In this document: positions 59,552 to 64,000 of the stretch, in pieces
Layout of the letters: the number at the start of each line of letters is the position of its first letter
Numbering within the stretch: position 1 is the first letter of the stretch
Origin: Kangiella sediminilitoris
Lineage (GTDB): Bacteria; Pseudomonadota; Gammaproteobacteria; Enterobacterales; Kangiellaceae
Reading direction: 5' to 3'
NCBI RefSeq assembly: GCF_001708405.1
Contig: NZ_CP012418.1
Span: forward strand, 2,232,001 to 2,296,000
Length of the DNA stretch: 64,000 nucleotides
Notes under the pieces: generated by a model
Told to the model about the DNA's origin: nothing
Seen by the model: the letters and a program-made list of their open reading frames with translations, nothing else
Databases searched by the model: none
Made by a program: the position numbers and the translations under genes

Positions 59552-61396
59552 ATGAAAAAGATATTAATGACAACGTTGTTGTTTTTGTTTAGCTCCACCT
59601 TGCTACAGGCAACGCAAAAACCTATCGATCTGAGCAGTATCCTTAACGATCAGGAAGAATTGCTTACAGTAGAAGAAGCATTCCAGCTCAGCGTAGATAT
59701 TGTCGATGATAAAGCACTGATTAAGTTTGACATTGCAGATGGCTACTACATGTACTCCGAGCGTCTTAATGTCTCCAGCCCCGATGCCCAGCTTGGACAG
59801 TTCTACGTTCCAGAAGGCAAAGAAAAAGATGACCCATACCTTGGTCTGACTCAGGTCCATTATCAGTTTTTAGAGGCTTCCGTTGATATTATTCAGGCTG
59901 ACGGTGATTTTACGTTAGTCGTTGGCTATCAGGGGTGTGCCGAAGACAGATTGTGCTACCCTCCAACTACGACTGATGTAGCCCTTAATCATACGGTTAA
60001 TATTGCATCAAATGATCCGGCACAAGAATCTTCAGATAAAGCGCAGGCAGTCCAACCAACTGAAAACAAAGAACTGTTTGTCAGTGAACAACAAAAGCAC
60101 ACAGAGTACCTAACTACCGAAAGCCTGTTATCGAATTTCTCATACTTCCTGCTATTAGGTCTGGCACTGACTTTTACCCCCTGCGTGTTCCCTATGATTC
60201 CTATTATCTCGGGCATCATTGCAGGTCAGGGGAAAAATATCACCACCCGCAAGGCCTTCTTCTTATCGCTGACCTATACTCAGGCCATGGCCATTGTATA
60301 TACCATTCTAGGTATAGTCGTAGCTCTGGCAGGTCAATCTATCTCAGGCTACTTCCAGAGTCCCGGGGTCGTTATCACGGCCGCGGTAATATTCGTTTTA
60401 CTGTCACTGTCGATGTTCGGTTTTTATGAATTGCAGCTTCCGTCAAGTTTACAGGCAAAACTTTCGGAAAAAAGTAATCAGCAGAAAAAAGGATCTTATG
60501 TCGGCACAGCTATCATGGGGGGTATCTCAGCACTTATCGTCTCGCCCTGCGTCACGGTGCCACTAATTGCTATTCTGCTAGTCATTGCCCAGTCGGGTGA
60601 CGTAGTTCTTGGTGCAGTTTCATTGTACGGTCTGGGTGTTGGCATGGGAATTCCGCTGATTATCATCGGTGTTACCGAAGGTAAATTTTTACCTAAGGCT
60701 GGTCCTTGGATGACTGGTATTAAGGCTGCCTTTGGTGTTGCCATGCTGGGTGTCGCCCTATACCTTGTAAAACACTTGCTACCAAGTTCTATTTACATGT
60801 ATGGCTGGGGACTACTGGCCATTATTCCGGGCTTTTTTCTGTTCAACAATCAGCTCAAGGACAATGGTTGGAAGACCTTCATAAAAGGACTTGGACTGGT
60901 TGCTATGCTTTATGGAGCCCTGCTCATCATCGGTGGCTCTCAGGGCCAGCGAAACCTGCTACAGCCTTTACAGAAGCTGGGGCAGACCACTCAGGTCAAA
61001 ACTACCGCAAGTGCAGTTCAAGCAGGTCACCTGGAATTTAAACGCATCAAAAGTCTTAGTGATCTGAATCAGGAAGTTGAAGCGGCTAATGCACAGGGTA
61101 AAACGGTTATGCTTGATTTGTTCGCAGAGTGGTGTGCTTCCTGTTACGAGTTTGAGGAGAAGGTTTTTACCGATCCAGGTGTTATTGAAGCTCTTAACAA
61201 TACCGTATTGTTACAAGCTGACGTGACTGACAATGACGCGATAGATATTGAGCTGATGCAGGCTTACGATGTCCTCGGATTGCCCAGCATTATGTTCTTT
61301 GACAAAAACGGCACTGAGCTCAGCTCACTAAGAGCAAACGGCTTCGAGGAAGCTGATGCCTTTAGACAGCGAATCAATGCCGCCTTCGGACAATAA
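59552..61396 (+). CDS. dsbD: Thiol:disulfide interchange protein DsbD
   Basis: DsbD moves electrons from cytoplasmic thioredoxin across the membrane to DsbC, CcmG and other periplasmic thiol proteins. Residues 1-20 are the signal peptide. The N-terminal domain has CAEDRLCYPPTT. The central eight-helix domain has TPCVFPMIPIISG and SPCVTVPLIAILL, the two redox cysteines. The C-terminal thioredoxin-like domain has EWCASCYEFE. All six cysteines of the relay are present. The 614 residues are typical. It may support cytochrome c maturation for CtaC. Confidence 0.97.
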   Translation: MKKILMTTLLFLFSSTLLQATQKPIDLSSILNDQEELLTVEEAFQLSVDIVDDKALIKFDIADGYYMYSERLNVSSPDAQLGQFYVPEGKEKDDPYLGLTQVHYQFLEASVDIIQADGDFTLVVGYQGCAEDRLCYPPTTTDVALNHTVNIASNDPAQESSDKAQAVQPTENKELFVSEQQKHTEYLTTESLLSNFSYFLLLGLALTFTPCVFPMIPIISGIIAGQGKNITTRKAFFLSLTYTQAMAIVYTILGIVVALAGQSISGYFQSPGVVITAAVIFVLLSLSMFGFYELQLPSSLQAKLSEKSNQQKKGSYVGTAIMGGISALIVSPCVTVPLIAILLVIAQSGDVVLGAVSLYGLGVGMGIPLIIIGVTEGKFLPKAGPWMTGIKAAFGVAMLGVALYLVKHLLPSSIYMYGWGLLAIIPGFFLFNNQLKDNGWKTFIKGLGLVAMLYGALLIIGGSQGQRNLLQPLQKLGQTTQVKTTASAVQAGHLEFKRIKSLSDLNQEVEAANAQGKTVMLDLFAEWCASCYEFEEKVFTDPGVIEALNNTVLLQADVTDNDAIDIELMQAYDVLGLPSIMFFDKNGTELSSLRANGFEEADAFRQRINAAFGQ

Positions 61397-61401
61397 ACCA
61401 T

Positions 61402-61428
61402 AAAAAGCCCTGATGATCAGGGCTTTTT
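61402..61428. terminator. Bidirectional terminator between dsbD and EamA gene
   Basis: GCCCTGA-TGA-TCAGGGC (61407-61423) has flanking runs of five A and five T. It fits both convergent genes. Confidence 0.93.
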
Positions 61429-61441
61429 ATTAATAATGTTA

Positions 61442-62440
61442 TTAGCTTGAAACTTTAGCTTTCGACCTGGAGAGTCTGAACCCCCGTTTCAATCTTTGTC
61501 TGGCTCTTTCGCGCATTGATTTACGCACCACATAGTGCTCAATAAAGACCGTACTTCGAGGCTTCGTCTGTGACCAGATAACCCCTAATAACACCAGCCC
61601 TGCAGCCATATACTGAACACCGCTCAGTTTTTCATCCAGTACCAGCCAACCAAAGAATAAGGTCCCTATTGGCAACAGGTTCATTAAACTCCCAACCTGA
61701 CTCGCCGGCATGGTTTTAAAGGCAAAGTTATAGCACGTAAAGGCAAAAATATTGACGCCGAAAGCTAGAAACAAAATCGCCATTACAGCCTCAGCAGACA
61801 CATCGGTAGGAATTGGAGCTTCTTGAACCAATAAGAATGGCAGGAAAAATATCGTACCCATAATCATCTGTAATAACGTCAAAAATACTGGCGAATAACG
61901 CTGCGATAATTTACGAGCTAGCAGGCAGTATGCCGCAGCCGCACTGATCGCACCAAACTCGAGGGCATTACCTAACATAGGATTCGAAGCATGCTCCGAG
62001 CTTTCACCACTTAAGGTTAACCATATAACGCCTGCCATAGCCATCAAACAACCGACGATCAGACGACTGTTGAGCTTTTCTTTTAGGAAATAAAAAGCCG
62101 CTACAGCAACGATGATTGGTTGTAGCGATGTCACCATGCCAGCTTCCGAAGCAGTGGTGTAGGTCAATGCATAGCTTTCAAAAATGAAGTAAAGGCATGG
62201 TTCGCATAACGCCAGTAATAGCAGCAACCACCAGTCACCTTTTTGGTACTGCTGTTTTTTTGCCATAGGAGGCAAGAAGAAAATTAACACCGCAGCCGCT
62301 AAAATCATTCGTAGAAATACTGTCAGAATAGGGCCAAACTCAGCAATGGCATACTTCATGGCAACAAATGAAGCTGCCCACAGGACGATGGCACAGATTA
62401 AACCGATCATCGCGAAATGCTTCTGGATATTTTTGTACAT
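61442..62440 (-). CDS. EamA-family (DMT) transporter
   Basis: This is a ten-helix drug/metabolite-transporter-superfamily protein with two EamA repeats (residues about 13-140 and 158-290). ASFVAMKYAIAEFGPI and TASEAGMVTSLQPIIVAV are typical motif regions. The substrate is unknown; metabolites or amino acids are usual. The last 40 residues are basic and cytoplasmic (RARQRLKRGFRLSRSKAKV). Confidence 0.9.
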   Translation of the reverse strand: MYKNIQKHFAMIGLICAIVLWAASFVAMKYAIAEFGPILTVFLRMILAAAVLIFFLPPMAKKQQYQKGDWWLLLLLALCEPCLYFIFESYALTYTTASEAGMVTSLQPIIVAVAAFYFLKEKLNSRLIVGCLMAMAGVIWLTLSGESSEHASNPMLGNALEFGAISAAAAYCLLARKLSQRYSPVFLTLLQMIMGTIFFLPFLLVQEAPIPTDVSAEAVMAILFLAFGVNIFAFTCYNFAFKTMPASQVGSLMNLLPIGTLFFGWLVLDEKLSGVQYMAAGLVLLGVIWSQTKPRSTVFIEHYVVRKSMRERARQRLKRGFRLSRSKAKVSS

Positions 62441-62637
62441 GCCCTGCCTCCAAGGTTAAATTGATTAAAGAATGGCCATTGTAGGAGGCTATTTGAGATT
62501 AGAAAAACGATCTTTTTTCATTGTTATGATTACTTTTAGTAATCCTCAAAACACATAGGGATTCATTTAGGATTACAAAAGAGCCAATGCATCAATATTT
62601 CAAGCTTATTGGCGTTATCGTATGAATAACCATGTAA

Positions 62638-63351
62638 TTACACTAGAGTGCCGGCTTCAGTTTCCCGCTCTAATCGGTATCCGTGCTGATAAACAGTTTT
62701 AATCCTATAGCCATTATCTGCCCTGATTTTAAGCTTTTTTCGTAACGAGCTGACGTGGGCGTCAACTGTCCGTGTGCTTATGTCAGACTCAATACCCCAG
62801 ATATGCTTTAGCAAATACTTGCGTGAAAACAGGCGACCAACATTTTTGAAAAGAATTACCGCTAACTCGTACTCTTTAGTAGTCAGCATTACGGGCTCAC
62901 CATTAACCAGGACTCTTCGATTTGACTGATCAACCGTGAAGGATCCAACCTCAATTTTACCCCGGTCATCCAGCAGGCCTGCCTTGCGAATTAAAGCACT
63001 CAAGCGAGCCAGCAACTCCGAGCGCTTGAACGGTTTGACCATGTAGTCATCAGCTCCCTTTTCTAAAGCATCTACAATGTCCTGCTCTGAGTCACGATTC
63101 GTAACAAACAAAATAGGCCCTTTCCAGTTCATAAAGGAGCGAACTTGCTCTAAAGCCTTAATGCCAGACATGTCCGGCAGCTCCCAATCCATGATGAGCA
63201 GATCGAAGTCATCAGTTTTTAAGGCTTCCAAAAATGTTCCAGCATTTCTACAGTGAGTGCAGCCATAACCTGAGTCCTTCAGTATGGCGAGTAAATCATC
63301 AGCCTGATTCTGATCATCTTCGAGGTAGAGCAGCTTCAAATCATCTGACAT
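62638..63351 (-). CDS. OmpR/PhoB-type response regulator, no adjacent kinase
   Basis: This is a two-component DNA-binding regulator. The receiver domain has acidic residues E11-D12, the phospho-acceptor D55 (LLIMDWELPDMSG) and the Lys in MVKPFKRSELL. The C-terminal winged helix (about 130-230) has TKEYELAVILFKNVGRLFSR and VDAHVSSLRKKLKI. No histidine kinase gene is beside it. Its upstream region has two strong palindromes (63412-63425 and 63444-63471). Confidence 0.93.
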   Translation of the reverse strand: MSDDLKLLYLEDDQNQADDLLAILKDSGYGCTHCRNAGTFLEALKTDDFDLLIMDWELPDMSGIKALEQVRSFMNWKGPILFVTNRDSEQDIVDALEKGADDYMVKPFKRSELLARLSALIRKAGLLDDRGKIEVGSFTVDQSNRRVLVNGEPVMLTTKEYELAVILFKNVGRLFSRKYLLKHIWGIESDISTRTVDAHVSSLRKKLKIRADNGYRIKTVYQHGYRLERETEAGTLV

Positions 63352-63411
63352 GGTGTCTCCTTTCTATCTTTCTTCTGGTTATTATTGTTTGCTCTATTAG
63401 TTTTTTTTCGT

Positions 63412-63425
63412 TCAGCTTAAGCTGA
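63412..63425. promoter_or_regulatory. 14-bp perfect palindrome in response-regulator leader
   Basis: TCAGCTTAAGCTGA is a perfect 14-bp palindrome 60 bp before the response-regulator start. It is a possible operator; the owner is unknown. Confidence 0.4.
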
Positions 63426-63443
63426 TATCCCCCGCGTCTTATC

Positions 63444-63471
63444 TTGTTTAAAACTATCAGATTTTAAACAA
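63444..63471. promoter_or_regulatory. 10-bp inverted repeat at response-regulator promoter
   Basis: TTGTTTAAAA and TTTTAAACAA (perfect arms, 8-bp spacer) end at the first base of the minus-strand TATAAT. A protein bound here would block or adjust that promoter. Confidence 0.5.
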
Positions 63472-63697
63472 TTATAAAATGAGTACGATCACCTAGTTTT
63501 GAGTATTGTGAAAAAAAACCACTATCAAGTCCGACCAGGCTTGCAAAAAGTAGTTATTTGTTGGTAATTTACTGTAAAATGCGCGAACGTTTAAAGCAGA
63601 GCCAAGAAATGCTCATTTAAACCTTCAGAGAACAGTTTTGGGGAATAGCCCGGAGTTACGTTCTTTTAAATACACATTACTGACTTTTAGTGACTTT

Positions 63698-64000
63698 ATG
63701 TCTAAAATTCTATTGCTGCACGGCCCAAATTTGAACCTTTTGGGACAGCGAGAAACCGACATTTATGGCGATCTCAGCTTAAATGACATCAATTCTTCTG
63801 CAAAAAAGCAGGTAGAAAAGGATGGTATCGATCTTGAAACAGAACAAAGTAACTCAGAAAGTGAACTAATTAACATTATTCATCAGGCAAAATCGAATAA
63901 TGTGTCACTAATTGTTATTAATCCAGCGGCTTACACTCATACCAGCGTCGCCATACGCGATGCCCTGTTAGCCGTGGAGATTCCCTTTATCGAGGTGCAT
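63698..64000 (+). CDS. aroQ: Type II 3-dehydroquinate dehydratase, cut by window edge
   Basis: AroQ converts 3-dehydroquinate to 3-dehydroshikimate in the shikimate pathway. The ATG at 63698 begins [20 protein letters not shown]. The Tyr of ETDIYGD, the [11 protein letters not shown] motif and IEVH with the catalytic His at the edge are present. There are 101 of about 145 codons in the window. accB and accC often follow aroQ; they would be outside. Confidence 0.97.
   Translation, partial: MSKILLLHGPNLNLLGQRETDIYGDLSLNDINSSAKKQVEKDGIDLETEQSNSESELINIIHQAKSNNVSLIVINPAAYTHTSVAIRDALLAVEIPFIEVH

Larger units (their letters stand above)
63352..63697. other. Divergent control region between regulator gene and aroQ
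   Basis: No gene is seen in these 346 bp. On the minus strand a perfect TATAAT (63471-63476) lies about 120 bp before the response-regulator gene. On the plus strand a TAAAAT near 63576 may be the aroQ -10. Two long palindromes are listed separately. Confidence 0.6.

Overview
This 64 kb window is a densely packed piece of a gammaproteobacterial chromosome with moderate GC. Gene order and protein features suggest a marine Kangiella-like organism. That placement is an inference from gene order and sequence style; no database search was run. About 52 protein genes and one tRNA gene can be supported. No insertion sequence, prophage or CRISPR array was seen. The window cuts mrdA (PBP2) at its left edge and aroQ at its right edge.

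Layout. (1) 1-7289, minus strand: the cluster leuS-lptE-holA-nadD-rsfS-rlmH-mrdA, in the same order as in E. coli. (2) 7538-12920, minus: miaB-phoH-ybeY-corC-lnt. (3) 13176-16624, plus: four accessory genes, namely a YceI protein, a secreted VIT-like protein, a membrane-anchored endonuclease/exonuclease/phosphatase-fold protein and a CPBP membrane protease. (4) 16721-26298, minus: the translation/RNA operon initiator tRNA-rimP-nusA-infB-rbfA-truB-(alpha/beta hydrolase)-rpsO-pnp. (5) 26460-40889, minus: a complete 14-gene complex I operon nuoA-N with separate nuoC and nuoD. (6) 41149-45138: an HD-GYP c-di-GMP phosphodiesterase, a YheT-like hydrolase, and a divergent pair (secreted Gly/Glu-repeat protein and PiuC-type hydroxylase) around a Fur-box-like site. 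(7) 45206-49482, minus: an aa3-type cytochrome oxidase operon (subunit II, subunit I, Cox11, subunit III). (8) 49690-53006, minus: a VWA lipoprotein, an ECF sigma factor and an anti-sigma-like membrane protein. (9) 53145-55906: a thioesterase, a PstS-OmpA fusion behind a Pho box, and an unrecognised protein. (10) 56178-58773, minus: fxsA and groES-groEL, with groESL behind a combined sigma-32/CIRCE control region. (11) 58892-64000: cutA, dsbD, an EamA transporter, an orphan OmpR-type response regulator and the start of aroQ.

How the parts fit. Complex I and the cytochrome oxidase form two ends of an aerobic respiratory chain. The nusA-infB and leuS clusters supply translation and RNA turnover. 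The more novel material is in regions 6, 8 and 9. Two envelope proteins of the sigma-factor locus share a TonB-box-like motif. An uncharacterised secreted protein appears to be iron-controlled together with PiuC. A phosphate-binding fold is fused to a peptidoglycan-binding fold under likely PhoB control. Regulatory sites were found by eye against remembered consensus sequences and should be treated as candidates.
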